Below are positions 1 through 10,913 of a stretch of DNA of 64,000 bases, piece after piece. The notes beneath the pieces were generated by a model. The model did no database searches. It was given only the letters and a program-made list of their open reading frames with translations, and was not told the DNA's origin. A program made the position numbers and the translations under genes. Every line of letters starts with the position of its first letter. Position 1 is the stretch's first letter. Origin of the DNA: Streptomyces hiroshimensis (GTDB lineage Bacteria > Actinomycetota > Actinomycetes > Streptomycetales > Streptomycetaceae); the NCBI RefSeq assembly GCF_014650335.1, contig NZ_BMUT01000016.1, forward strand, positions 99,121 through 163,120, written 5' to 3'.

Positions 1-1368
1 GCCGGAGAAGCCGCTGCCGCCGACGCGGTAGGGCCTGCTGTAGAGCCCGAGCGAGCGGATCGTGGCATCGACCGTCCAGAAGACGTGGGGGCGGGCGCCG
101 AGCGCCCCGGCGTGGACGGCGAGCCGCCCGCCGGGGGCCAGCCGCCGCTCCACCAGGCCGTAGAACTCCTGCGAGTACAGCTTGGTGCTGGGGGTGATGC
201 CGGGGTCGGGGAGGTCGGAGACGATCACGTCGAAGGGGGCCTCGCCGGGCGGGAGCGAGCGCAGCCACTCGAAGGCATCGCCCGTGACGAACCGCACGCG
301 CGGATCGCCGTAGGCCCCGTGGTTGAGGGCGGCGAGATCGGGGTCGGTACGGGCCAGGCGCAGCACGGCCGCATCCACTTCCACGACGGTCACCGAGGCG
401 ACATCCCCGTAGCGCAGCACCTCGCGGACGGCGAGGCCGTCACCGCCGCCGAGGATGAGGACCCTGCGGTGCGGGCCGTGCATCGCGGGGTGGACGAGGG
501 CTTCGTGGTAGCGGAATTCGTCGTCGCTGTTGACTCTCAGGCGGCCGTCGAGGAAGAGGGAGAGCGGCTTGCCGCTCTCGCCGCCGCCCGTGAGGACGAC
601 CTCCTGGACCCCGGACTGGACGGCCACGCGGACGTCGCCGCCGTAGACGGCGTGGCGCGCGGCCCGCTCGAAGGGGCCGCTGAGGGCCGAGCAGGTGGCG
701 AGGAGGGCGAGGACGAGGCCGTTGGCGGCGACAAGCGCCCAGCGGGTGCGGACGCTGAGGTCGCCGCGGAAGAGCCAGAGGACGAGGGCGCCGCCGGCGA
801 CGGCGTTGACGCCGCCGGTCAGCAGCGCGCCCGTCAACTGCCCGAGCACGGGCAGCAGGAGGAAGGGGAAGGCCAGGCCGCCGACGAGGGCGCCCACGTA
901 GTCGGCGGCGAAGAGGTCGGCGACGGCGCCGCCTGCGTCCTGGCGGCGGATGCGCTGGATGAGCGTCATCAGCAGGGGCACTTCGGCGCCGATCAGCACG
1001 CCGATGGCGAGGGAGAAGCCGACCAGGGCCGGCCGCGCCTGACCGAACCAGGCGAAGCAGGCGTAGAGCGCCATGGCCGACAGCCCGCCTATGAGCGCCA
1101 GCACGGCCTCGACCGCGGCGAAGCCCAGGGCGGCGCGCCTGCGCAGCCGCTTGGCGAGCAGCGAGCCGATGCCCATCGCGAAGACCATGACGGACAGCAC
1201 GACGGACGCCTGGGTGACGGAGTCGCCGATGAGATACGAGGCCAGCGCGACCAGCTCCAGCTCGTACACCAGCCCGCAGGCGGCGCAGATGAAGACGGTG
1301 GTCAGCACCACGAAGCGGCCGAGCCCGGCCGGTACGGGCAGCCGCGCCGGTACCGGGCGGTAGATCAT
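1..1368 (-). CDS. Polyamine aminopropyltransferase (spermidine synthase-like) fused to membrane domain, 3' end cut by window edge
   Basis: The frame is open from an ATG at 1368 down to base 1 with no stop, so the C-terminus lies outside the window (456 codons visible). The N-terminal half has several hydrophobic segments, beginning with a stretch around residues 18-40. The C-terminal half carries the spermidine synthase core: a glycine-rich nucleotide-binding motif (ILGGGDGLAVREVL) followed by VVEVDAAV and the loop VIVSDLPDP, which binds the aminopropyl donor. The family transfers an aminopropyl group from decarboxylated S-adenosylmethionine to a polyamine; membrane-fused versions are common in actinomycetes and their true substrate is often untested. 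DUF2617 follows upstream on the same strand, a pairing I know from other Streptomyces. Confidence 0.85.
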   Translation of the reverse strand, partial: MIYRPVPARLPVPAGLGRFVVLTTVFICAACGLVYELELVALASYLIGDSVTQASVVLSVMVFAMGIGSLLAKRLRRRAALGFAAVEAVLALIGGLSAMALYACFAWFGQARPALVGFSLAIGVLIGAEVPLLMTLIQRIRRQDAGGAVADLFAADYVGALVGGLAFPFLLLPVLGQLTGALLTGGVNAVAGGALVLWLFRGDLSVRTRWALVAANGLVLALLATCSALSGPFERAARHAVYGGDVRVAVQSGVQEVVLTGGGESGKPLSLFLDGRLRVNSDDEFRYHEALVHPAMHGPHRRVLILGGGDGLAVREVLRYGDVASVTVVEVDAAVLRLARTDPDLAALNHGAYGDPRVRFVTGDAFEWLRSLPPGEAPFDVIVSDLPDPGITPSTKLYSQEFYGLVERRLAPGGRLAVHAGALGARPHVFWTVDATIRSLGLYSRPYRVGGSGFSG

Positions 1369-1421
1369 GTCGCGAACGCTACGTTACGAAACGGCAACCC
1401 TTTGTCACCCACAAGGGTCTA

Positions 1422-2000
1422 TTACGAGAGAGCCGCCGCCGTCTCAGCCGCCGTCTCCGCCGCCGCCTCCGCCGCCTCCGCCGCGGTCCCGGCCGACGTC
1501 CGCGCGCCCACTCTCGTGCGCGTCGCGACCAGCCGCCCCTCCTGGGGATAGGCGTGCCAGGTGCGCCAGCTGACCTGACCGTCGCACCGCTGCGCGAGCA
1601 GCGCCGTGAAGGCGTGCGGGCTGCCCGGGAAGGTGCCCGCCAGGCCGTAGGGGTGCTCCGCGACCAGGGCGAGGAGCTCCTGCGCGCGGCCCGCGAAGGA
1701 GCCGTGCGAGAGCGTTTCTATCCGGGCCGCGAACTCGTACTCCCAGGCGCCGATGCGTTTGGCGACCCCCAGCGGCAGCGGGGTGGCGCTGCCCGGCAGA
1801 CAGGCGACCGTCTCCGAGCAGACGCCGCCGCCCTCCTCCAGCAGGACCTGGTGGGAGGCGCCCAGCAGGCGCAGCTGGACCTGGGAGTCGGCGAGCTGCA
1901 GATCGAGCACGGCCAGCGCCGGCAGGGGGTCCTTGCCCAGGCACCAGGCGAGGTCGGCGGCGCGGGTGTCGGTGTAGGTGGTCTTGAGGGTGGTGAGCAT
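1422..2000 (-). CDS. DUF2617 family protein
   Basis: A protein of 192 residues starting MLTTLKTTY at the ATG at 2000. Longer in-frame readings upstream have low-complexity, non-family sequence, so this start is preferred. The body (LAVLDLQLADSQVQLRLLGASHQV, then ETVACLPG) matches my recollection of the actinobacterial DUF2617 family, function unknown. The last 30 or so residues are an Ala/Glu/Thr-rich tail encoded by GCC/GCG repeats (about 1435-1485). It lies 53 bases upstream of the polyamine aminopropyltransferase on the same strand, suggesting co-transcription. Confidence 0.75.
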   Translation of the reverse strand: MLTTLKTTYTDTRAADLAWCLGKDPLPALAVLDLQLADSQVQLRLLGASHQVLLEEGGGVCSETVACLPGSATPLPLGVAKRIGAWEYEFAARIETLSHGSFAGRAQELLALVAEHPYGLAGTFPGSPHAFTALLAQRCDGQVSWRTWHAYPQEGRLVATRTRVGARTSAGTAAEAAEAAAETAAETAAALS

Positions 2001-2393
2001 GGGTCGGCTCCGCAAGCACGCAGTGGAGGGTGGGCCGGCCCGCCGGGGAGGACCAGAGTCTTCGGACGAGGACCAGAGTCTTCGAGTGCGCCGGCTCATG
2101 CCCACATATGAGCTGTTTCCGTGGGTCCGGGGACGGTGAATACGGGATTCCCCGCAGCCTCCGACGGAGCCTGCCGGGGAGTTGTCGTCCCGACACGTGT
2201 CCCTGAATGAGAGGGAATCATGAAATGAGCAGCGCCCACAGCGTTTTTACCCATCTCATCGTGCTTTCCATCCACGCGAGGGCCGAGCAGTTCAACTGTT
2301 CAGAATCTTTGCGGTCCGGCGGGCCCGGGAGAACCCGCCGGATGCATATGCGATCAAGCATGGGCCGGCCGCAAATCCGCGGACCGGCCGGGC
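2001..2393. other. Gene-free interval with a 17-base direct repeat and a small hairpin
   Basis: No supportable gene. A 17-base sequence beginning GAGGACCAGAGTC occurs twice, at 2048-2064 and 2068-2084, upstream of the DUF2617 start. An 8-base inverted repeat (CCGGCGGG, 2316-2323 with 2334-2341) lies downstream of the aminotransferase and could act as a weak terminator for it. The base composition around 2215-2310 is less GC-rich than its surroundings. Confidence 0.4.
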
Positions 2394-3563
2394 TCAGGCG
2401 GCGTTCACCAGCTTCTCCACGGCCGAAATCACCGAATCCTCACGCTTGCAGAACGAGAAGCGCACGAGATAGGACGGCGCATCGGGGCGCAGATTGAAGG
2501 CGGCCGTGGGAATGGCCACCACCCCGGCGCGCGTCGGGAGTTCACGGCAGAATCGCACGCCGTCCGAGTACCCCCACGCGCGGATGTCCGCCTGGAGGAA
2601 ATACCCCGCCTCCGCGCGATAGGGGCGCAATCCGGCGCTCGCAAGCCCCCGGCTCAGCAGATCGCGATGGTGCTGCAGTGTGCGCCGTAGCTCCGCCGCC
2701 CACTCCTCCACGCCGTCCAGCATCCGCGCGAGCGCCTCCTGGTAGGGCGTGCCCGATGCGTACGTCAGGAACTGCTTGGCGGCACCGACCGCCCGGACGA
2801 GCTCCGCCGGGCCGCACACCCAGCCGACCTTCCAGCCGGTCACGTTGAACGTCTTGCCTGCCGACGAGATGGTCAGCGTACGCTCGCGCATCCCCTCCAG
2901 CGCGGCGATCGTCGCGTGCTGCGCGCCGTCGTAGACGAGGTGCTCGTACACCTCGTCCGTCACCACCGTCAGCCCGTGCTCGCGGCACAGCGCCGCGATG
3001 ACGCCGAGCTCCTCGGCGGTGAAGACCTTGCCCGTCGGATTGTGCGGGGAGTTGAGCAGCAGCACCCGGGTGCGCGGGGTGACGGCGGACCGCAGCGCGT
3101 CCGCGTCCAGCACGAAGGTGTCGCCGTGTTCGGCGAGCGGGACCCCGACGACTTTCGCGCCGGCGAAGCGGGCGCCCGCCGGATAGGCGTCGTAGCAGGG
3201 GTCGAAGGCCAGCACCTCGTCGCCCGGGTCGCACAGCGCGAGCAGCGCCGAGGCGAGGGCCTCCGTCGCCCCCGTCGTCACCAGCACCTCGCCCTGCGGG
3301 TCGTACTCCAGGCCGTAGCGCCGGGCTTGGTGCGCCGCGACCGCCTCGCGCAGCGCGGGGAACCCGACGGCCGGCGGGTACTGGTTGCTGCCCGCGAGGA
3401 CCGCCGCCGAGACGTCCTTCAGCAACCCGGGCGGGGACGGCAGCTCCGGCACGCCCTGGCCGAGATTGACCGCCCCCGTCCGGCGCGCGAGCTCCGTCAT
3501 CTCCGTGAAGACCGAGGTGCCGAGGCCCTGCACCCGGGCGGCCGGGCTCCAGTCCTTGTTCAT
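2394..3563 (-). CDS. PLP-dependent class I/II aminotransferase
   Basis: Encodes 389 residues from the ATG at 3563 (MNKDWSPAARVQGL). The fold-type I aminotransferase signatures are clear: NLGQGVPELPSP near the N-terminus, NSPHNPTGKVF for the PLP-contacting Asn/Pro loop, VTDEVYEHLVYDG with the cofactor Asp and Tyr, SAGKTFNVTGWKVGW with the Schiff-base Lys, and the C-terminal YLVRFSFCK with the carboxylate-binding Arg. Proteins of this type in Streptomyces are often annotated as N-succinyldiaminopimelate aminotransferase (DapC) or aspartate/kynurenine aminotransferase; the sequence alone does not decide the substrate. The frame stays open upstream for another 170 codons, but only through a 15-base tandem repeat, so the longer start is rejected. 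Confidence 0.88.
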   Translation of the reverse strand: MNKDWSPAARVQGLGTSVFTEMTELARRTGAVNLGQGVPELPSPPGLLKDVSAAVLAGSNQYPPAVGFPALREAVAAHQARRYGLEYDPQGEVLVTTGATEALASALLALCDPGDEVLAFDPCYDAYPAGARFAGAKVVGVPLAEHGDTFVLDADALRSAVTPRTRVLLLNSPHNPTGKVFTAEELGVIAALCREHGLTVVTDEVYEHLVYDGAQHATIAALEGMRERTLTISSAGKTFNVTGWKVGWVCGPAELVRAVGAAKQFLTYASGTPYQEALARMLDGVEEWAAELRRTLQHHRDLLSRGLASAGLRPYRAEAGYFLQADIRAWGYSDGVRFCRELPTRAGVVAIPTAAFNLRPDAPSYLVRFSFCKREDSVISAVEKLVNAA

Positions 3564-3578
3564 GCGATCCCGCTTCCC

Positions 3579-3683
3579 TGTCGGTTCATGAGCTGTCGGT
3601 TCCTGAGCTGTCGGTCCATGAGCTGTCGGTCCATGAGCTGTCCGTTCCTGAGCCGGCCGTTCCTGAGCCGGCCGTTCCTGAGC
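3579..3683. repeat. Seven-copy 15-bp tandem repeat upstream of the aminotransferase
   Basis: Seven head-to-tail 15-base units with consensus TGTCGGTTCCTGAGC at 3579, 3594, 3609, 3624, 3639, 3654 and 3669. Early units carry TGTCGG, late units CGGCCG, and the centre alternates TTCCTGAGC with TCCATGAGC. The array sits 15 bases before the aminotransferase start codon in the 409-base interval between it and the divergent mannosyltransferase (3973), so it covers the leader or promoter of the aminotransferase gene. The rest of this interval (3690-3972) shows no gene; the frame leading into the mannosyltransferase is Arg/Pro/Ala-rich low complexity. Confidence 0.85.
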
Positions 3684-3972
3684 CGGCCTCACGATATGCA
3701 GGCGGGTGCGCGCGGGCACAAGGTCACAGCCACGGTGCTGTGCACGGGCACAGCACACGGCGCCGCCCGCACCGCGCCGACACTCCGCGATGCCCGCCGA
3801 GCGGGTGGAAGGCGCACCGCTTACGGGCGCTCCCGCTCGCGCGCGCGAGGCGGGCGCCGCAAGGTCGAGGTGCCGACAAGGCCCAGTCACAGGTGCCGCC
3901 AAGGCCCGGTCACAGGCGCCGAGAAGGCCCAGAGGCCAAGGCCGAGAGGCCGAGGATGCCGGAGGTCCCCCC

Positions 3973-5187
3973 GTGTCAGCCGACACCGCCGTGCCCGTCC
4001 GGGCGCCGGAGCCGCGCCCCGCGTCAGGCAACACCCGCGTCCGCCGCGCCGAGCGGGCGCGGGACGCCCTGCGCAGGGCCACGCCCGCCCTCGCGTTCTA
4101 CGCGGCGGCCCGGCTGACCGGCATGGCGACGATGGCCGCCTGGGCCTGGTGGATCGGCCGCCACCCGCGCACGCTGCTCGGCCACTCCTGGGACGGCATC
4201 TGGTACGCCGGCATCGCCCGGCACGGCTACGGCCTGATCCAGCCCTCGCCCACCACCCGCGGCGTCGTCTTCAACGACCTGGCGTTCTTCCCGCTCTTCC
4301 CCGGCCTGGTGCGGGCCGTCGCCACCGTCACCCCGCTCACCGTCGTCGGCGCGGGCCTGTTCGTCGCCTGGCTGTCGGCCGCGGCCGCCGCCTGGGGCAT
4401 CTACGCGCTCGGCGAGCGCCTGTACGGGCGCAGGGCGGCGACGCTGCTCGTGGTGCTGTGGGGGCTGCTGCCGCACGCGATCGTGCAGTCGATGGCCTAC
4501 ACCGAGCCGTTGATGACCGCGCTCGCGGCGTGGGCGCTGTACGCCCTGGTCACCGGGCGGCCGCTGTGGGCGGGGTCGCTCTCCCTGCTCGCCGGGCTCT
4601 CCCGGCCGAACGGGATCGCGGTGGCCGCGGCCGTCGTCTGCGCCACCGCGCTCACGCTGTGGCGGCACCCCGAGGCGCGCCGCAACCGGCGGGTGTGGGC
4701 GGGCGCGGCCCTCGCGCCGCTGGGCTGGACCGGCTACGTCGTCTGGGCCGGATTCCACTCCGGCGGCGGCCTGTTCGGCTACTTCGAGGTGCAGCGGCTG
4801 TGGGGCTCGCGGTTCGACTTCGGGTGGGACGCGCTGCGGTTCGTACGGCACCTGATCACCGGGCGGGACTCCATGGCGTACTACATGACCGTGGCGGTCA
4901 TCGCCGTCGCGATGGTCCTGCTGGCCCTGCTGGCCCTGGAGCGGCCGCGGCCGCACGCAGCGCTGCTGGTGTACGCCGTCGTGCTCGTCGTCATCGCGGT
5001 CGGCGGGTCGAGCTACTTCGCGTCCAAGCCGCGGTTCCTGCTGCCGGCGTTCCCCTTGCTGCTCCCGGCGGCACTGGCCCTGACGCGCGCGCGGCGCCGC
5101 ACCCTCCTGACGACACTCGTGGCCATGGCGGGGCTGTCGTTCTTCTACGGGACGTATCTGCTGACGGTGGCCCGTATGCCGATGTAG
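3973..5187 (+). CDS. PIG-V-like integral membrane mannosyltransferase
   Basis: A polytopic membrane protein of 404 residues from a GTG at 3973, which is preceded by GGAGG at 3961-3965; the in-frame region further upstream is low-complexity Arg/Ala. The motif SWDGIWYAGIARHGY soon after the first membrane segment and NDLAFFPLFPGLVR are typical of the PIG-V/Mannosyl_trans2 family and related GT-C enzymes, with the acidic residue of the first lumenal loop needed for catalysis. These enzymes use polyprenyl-phosphate-mannose on the outer face of the membrane. About nine further hydrophobic segments follow. Acceptor unknown. Convergent with the YbjN gene. Confidence 0.75.
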   Translation: MSADTAVPVRAPEPRPASGNTRVRRAERARDALRRATPALAFYAAARLTGMATMAAWAWWIGRHPRTLLGHSWDGIWYAGIARHGYGLIQPSPTTRGVVFNDLAFFPLFPGLVRAVATVTPLTVVGAGLFVAWLSAAAAAWGIYALGERLYGRRAATLLVVLWGLLPHAIVQSMAYTEPLMTALAAWALYALVTGRPLWAGSLSLLAGLSRPNGIAVAAAVVCATALTLWRHPEARRNRRVWAGAALAPLGWTGYVVWAGFHSGGGLFGYFEVQRLWGSRFDFGWDALRFVRHLITGRDSMAYYMTVAVIAVAMVLLALLALERPRPHAALLVYAVVLVVIAVGGSSYFASKPRFLLPAFPLLLPAALALTRARRRTLLTTLVAMAGLSFFYGTYLLTVARMPM

Positions 5188-5249
5188 GGGCGCCGGTGTC
5201 GTGGGCTGCGGCCGGTTCGGCACCGCCGGATACCCCGGTGGGGGTTGCG

Positions 5250-5324
5250 CGCCGTTGCGGCGGGATCTCTTTGCCTGGCGGCATCAGACGAATGCCGGGC
5301 AAGACAAATCCCGCCGCAACGGCG
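5250..5324. repeat. Large nested inverted repeat between convergent genes
   Basis: Seventeen bases (CGCCGTTGCGGCGGGAT, 5250-5266) return as a perfect inverted copy at 5308-5324. Inside the loop a second, imperfect stem pairs TTGCC...CGGCAT (about 5271-5284) with ATGCCG.GGCAA (5292-5302). It lies between the mannosyltransferase and YbjN genes, so the simplest role is a bidirectional terminator, but the nested shape is unusual and there is no U-tract. Confidence 0.75.
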
Positions 5325-5394
5325 TTCAGCCACCGCGGCGCAGCCCGGCGGGCCCGTCGGCCCCGGCCGACGCACCCCGCACGAGCGGGAGGCC

Positions 5395-5928
5395 CTACGC
5401 CTCCTGGTCCGGCTTGTCGTCGCCGGACTCCGCGTCCGCCTCAAGGCCCAGCTGCTCGACGAGCCACTTGTCGAACTCGATCGACGCCCGGACCCAGCTG
5501 ACCGTGCTGGAGACGAAGTGCTCCAGGGCGACGCCGACGCCGATCAGCATCTGCGCCTCGCCGATCAGGCGGACCGTGCCGTCGTCGTTGGTGTGGGTGT
5601 AGACCTTCGGCCACAGCGTGCGGCGGTTCCAGTCGTCGACGGCCTCCAGCAGGCGGGCCTTCTCGTCGAGGGCGTGCGGGCGGTCGTAGAACGTCCGCAC
5701 GGAGAAGACCTGCTGCTCCTCCTCGCCGCGGAACATGAAGTACGTACGGAACTGCTCCCACGGGGCGGCGAGGTCACCCTCGTCGTCCACGACGTACTTC
5801 AGCTCCATCTGCTCCAGGAGCTGCTTTACCAGGTCCTGGTCGGGGATGACGGGGCCGGTCGGGCCCGCCCCAGGCTGCGGTTCGGGCTGTCCCCCGAAAT
5901 TGGGGATCGAGGACGGGTCGATGCTCAC
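5395..5928 (-). CDS. YbjN domain-containing protein
   Basis: Encodes 177 residues from a GTG at 5928 with GAAGGGA about 8 bases upstream; an ATG at 5970 gives a 191-residue alternative. The body (LVKQLLEQMELKYVVDDEGD, then FRTYFMFRGEE, then LEAVDDWNRRTLWPKVY) is the YbjN-type fold, related to type III secretion chaperones, which is widespread and of unknown function in actinomycetes. It ends in an acidic tail. Same strand as, and directly downstream of, clpB, but a strong terminator-like hairpin separates them. Confidence 0.75.
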   Translation of the reverse strand: MSIDPSSIPNFGGQPEPQPGAGPTGPVIPDQDLVKQLLEQMELKYVVDDEGDLAAPWEQFRTYFMFRGEEEQQVFSVRTFYDRPHALDEKARLLEAVDDWNRRTLWPKVYTHTNDDGTVRLIGEAQMLIGVGVALEHFVSSTVSWVRASIEFDKWLVEQLGLEADAESGDDKPDQEA

Positions 5929-5971
5929 CGTGTTATTCCCTTCGTACGGTCTCACGCCATCCTCCCCCATC

Positions 5972-6000
5972 CCGGGCGGGGGCTGGCAACCCCCGCCCGG
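5972..6000 (-). terminator. Terminator downstream of clpB
   Basis: An 11-base perfect stem (CCGGGCGGGGG at 5972-5982, complement at 5990-6000) with a 7-base loop, starting 7 bases after the clpB stop codon. Confidence 0.75.
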
Positions 6001-6006
6001 CGGATG

Positions 6007-8667
<2,661 letters not shown>

Positions 8668-9040
8668 GACGGTGCGCTCCTCCTTCTCTCGGCCTTGCCT
8701 CGGCGGCCATCCTGCCCGGGGGTCCCGGTGACCCGTCCTGCCTAGGGCAACATGCGATAAGTTGAGCCTATTCCACTCAACCTTGCCCGCGCCAGCGCCA
8801 CCGGGCACGGACGGGCCGAATCCGGGCCGGCCGCCCACCCCGTACGCCCCTCCCGGGGACCTGTACCCATGGTCCGCCGCGAGGCGCAGAGCCGCTCTTC
8901 CGGCCGCCTCGCGGCGCCGACCGGAGGTGCGGGTCATACAGGCGTACGACGTACACCCTCTCGCGCGAAGATCTGCGGATTACCTGTCGCCACGGTGGGT
9001 GCCGGGCAATGCTGGCCTTCCGACCACAAGGGGGTGCAGC
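8668..9040. other. Divergent promoter region between clpB and the Uma2 gene
   Basis: A 373-base interval without a supportable gene. It holds the clpB leader and promoter with the HAIR element at 8761-8781. The half nearer the Uma2 gene shows no clear motif. Confidence 0.5.
8761..8781. promoter_or_regulatory. HspR box (HAIR) upstream of clpB
   Basis: GTTGAGC-N7-ACTCAAC. It matches the HspR-associated inverted repeat CTTGAGT-N7-ACTCAAG at 5 of 7 positions in the left arm and 6 of 7 in the right, with the exact 7-base spacer. HspR control of clpB is established in Streptomyces coelicolor. Confidence 0.85.
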
Positions 9041-9622
9041 ATGACGGCTATGGCGCACGAGCCGATGCCTACACAGGAAGAGCTCCTCCTGGAGAGCTTT
9101 CTGGCCCTGGAGACCCCTGAAGGCTTCAAGGCCGAGCTCATCGAGGGGGAGATCGTCGTGTCACCGACACCGGTAGGTGATCATCAGGACGCCATCGACA
9201 TCATCACCGAGCAGATGTACGCGAACTCCGCGGTCCGCATGCAGCAGTCGGCCAACTCCGGCCTGGTCCTGCCCCGGGGTGGGCGCTGCCCCAAGAACCA
9301 CATCATCCCCGACATCACGTTCGCCCCTCGCGAGCTGCGGATCTTCCGTTCCGCTCCTCCATGGATGCCGTGCAACGACATCGCCATGGTCGTCGAGGTG
9401 ACCAGCAGCAGGGCGGACATCGACCGCATCACCAAGCGGCACTGCTACGCCCGGGCCGGTATCCCGCTCTATCTCCTCGTGGACCGCGAGTGCGAAACGG
9501 TCACGCTGTTCAGCGAGCCCGCAGGCGAGGACTACGGGGACGCGCACAGGACCGCCTTCGGCAAGCCGCTCCCCCTCCCCGCCCCCTTCTCTTTCGACCT
9601 TGAAACGTCCGAGCTCAGCTGA
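9041..9622 (+). CDS. Uma2 family (DUF820) putative endonuclease
   Basis: Encodes 193 residues from the ATG at 9041. The Uma2/DUF820 restriction-like core is recognisable: KAELIEGEIVVSPTP, then IIPDITFAPRE supplying the Asp, VVEVTSSRADIDRITKRHCYARAGIPLYLLVD supplying the Glu and Lys of a PD-(D/E)XK site, and a short C-terminal strand. Uma2 proteins are abundant in Streptomyces; the biological role is not established. It stands alone, divergent from clpB. Confidence 0.82.
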   Translation: MTAMAHEPMPTQEELLLESFLALETPEGFKAELIEGEIVVSPTPVGDHQDAIDIITEQMYANSAVRMQQSANSGLVLPRGGRCPKNHIIPDITFAPRELRIFRSAPPWMPCNDIAMVVEVTSSRADIDRITKRHCYARAGIPLYLLVDRECETVTLFSEPAGEDYGDAHRTAFGKPLPLPAPFSFDLETSELS

Positions 9623-9647
9623 AGGCCGCCGCGGCTACGCTTCCCGC

Positions 9648-10052
9648 ATGGCTCACGATCTGCGCAATCTCGACGCCGCCTATGTCGACTTCTGGCGGGA
9701 GCGGCACATCTGCACCCTCACCACCACCCGCCCCGACGGCAGCCCGCACCTCGTGCCCGTCGGGGTCACCTTCGACCACGAGACCGGGATCGCGCGGGTG
9801 ATCACCAACAAGAACAGCCGCAAGGTCGCCAACATCCTCGCCGCCGGGCCGGACGGTGCGCGGGTCGCCGTGTGCCAGATCGGCGAGCGGAAGTGGGCCA
9901 CGCTGGAGGGGCGCGCGGTCGTCCGCACGGAGGCCGACGCCATCGCCGACGCCGTCAACCGCTACGCCGAGCGGTACGGGCGGATGCCCGCCCCCAACCC
10001 CGACCGCGTCCTGGTCGAGATCACCGTCACGAAGGCGCTGGGGCTGGTCTGA
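9648..10052 (+). CDS. PPOX-class F420-dependent oxidoreductase
   Basis: Encodes 134 residues from the ATG at 9648. It is a small split-barrel flavin/F420-binding protein: FWRERHICTLTTTRPDGSPHLVPVGVTFD, then VITNKNSRKVANI and the GERKWATLEGRAVV strand are typical of the pyridoxamine-5'-phosphate oxidase-like actinobacterial F420 enzymes. It would bind deazaflavin F420 in the cytoplasm; the substrate is unknown. The start is chosen because the upstream frame overlaps the Uma2 gene. Confidence 0.8.
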   Translation: MAHDLRNLDAAYVDFWRERHICTLTTTRPDGSPHLVPVGVTFDHETGIARVITNKNSRKVANILAAGPDGARVAVCQIGERKWATLEGRAVVRTEADAIADAVNRYAERYGRMPAPNPDRVLVEITVTKALGLV

Positions 10053-10096
10053 CGGAACCGCCCACGCCGTCCGCAGAACGTGCATACCGTGTCAAC

Positions 10097-10609
10097 ATGT
10101 CTCAGTTCACCGTGCAGTTGAGCGTCAACGGCGCGGCGTCCGAGGTCTGGGCTCTGCTCACGGACGACGCATTCCTCGAAGACCTGTACCGGAACCGGCT
10201 GAACTACGTGAAATGGGCCGTCGCCGAACGGCACGACGCCCCCGAAGGGGACCTGATACGCACGGTCACCCTGATCCCGCCCATGAACGCCCCCGCTCCG
10301 GTGCAGAAGCTCCTCGGCTCGGGCTTCTCGGAGACCGAGAGCAGCCGCTACGACCGGCAGCGGCTCATCTGGACGTGGCGCCGGATCCCGTCGACCCTGG
10401 CCGACAAGATCAAGGAGGAGGGGCAGGTACGGGTCGAGGAAGCGCCGGACGGCGGCAGCCGCGTCGTCGCGGAGACGACCATCGAGTGCAAGGTCTTCGG
10501 CGTCGGCGGCCTCATGGAGTCGACGGCCGAGAAGCACAGCCGCAATGACTGGCAGAAGCTCGGCGAAGCGCTCAACCAGCGCCTGGACAAGGGCAAGGGC
10601 ACGAGCTGA
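10097..10609 (+). CDS. DUF2505 (SRPBCC/START-like) protein
   Basis: Encodes 170 residues from the ATG at 10097. The pattern of strands (FTVQLSVNGAASEVWALLTDDAFLEDLY, VTLIPPMNAPAPVQKLL, VVAETTIECKVFGVGGLMESTAEKHSRNDWQKL) fits the DUF2505 family, a START-like ligand-binding fold in actinobacteria. No ligand is known. Followed immediately by a strong terminator. Confidence 0.7.
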   Translation: MSQFTVQLSVNGAASEVWALLTDDAFLEDLYRNRLNYVKWAVAERHDAPEGDLIRTVTLIPPMNAPAPVQKLLGSGFSETESSRYDRQRLIWTWRRIPSTLADKIKEEGQVRVEEAPDGGSRVVAETTIECKVFGVGGLMESTAEKHSRNDWQKLGEALNQRLDKGKGTS

Positions 10610-10614
10610 GCGCA

Positions 10615-10647
10615 GGGCCTCCCGTGCTCCGCGAGCACGGGAGGCCC
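10615..10647 (+). terminator. Terminator after the DUF2505 gene
   Basis: A 15-base perfect stem (GGGCCTCCCGTGCTC, loop CGC) begins 6 bases after the stop codon. Confidence 0.85.
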
Positions 10648-10913
10648 CGGCGGTGCCGCCCCCGCCCTCGCCCCGCCCCCGCCCGCTCGGGGTGACGGAC
10701 CCGGCCGCCCTGCGGCCCGCCGCACTCCCCGGCGTGGATGAACACCGGCCCCGCCTCGTCGTAGGCCCCGGGCGCGGCGCCCGTGCCGGCGGGATTCGGC
10801 CGGGGAGGTCAGGGGAGGTCAGGAGAGGTCAAAGGGGCGGGCGGGAGTCCGGCGGCACAACTGACCGCATCCCCCGGGCGATCCCGTCATGATCGCCGCA
10901 TACGCTCACAGAC

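Noticed and set aside
3579..3683. Tandem array as a CRISPR
   Set aside because: Units are contiguous with no spacers, 15 bases long, and no cas genes are present; the same holds for 23073-23177.
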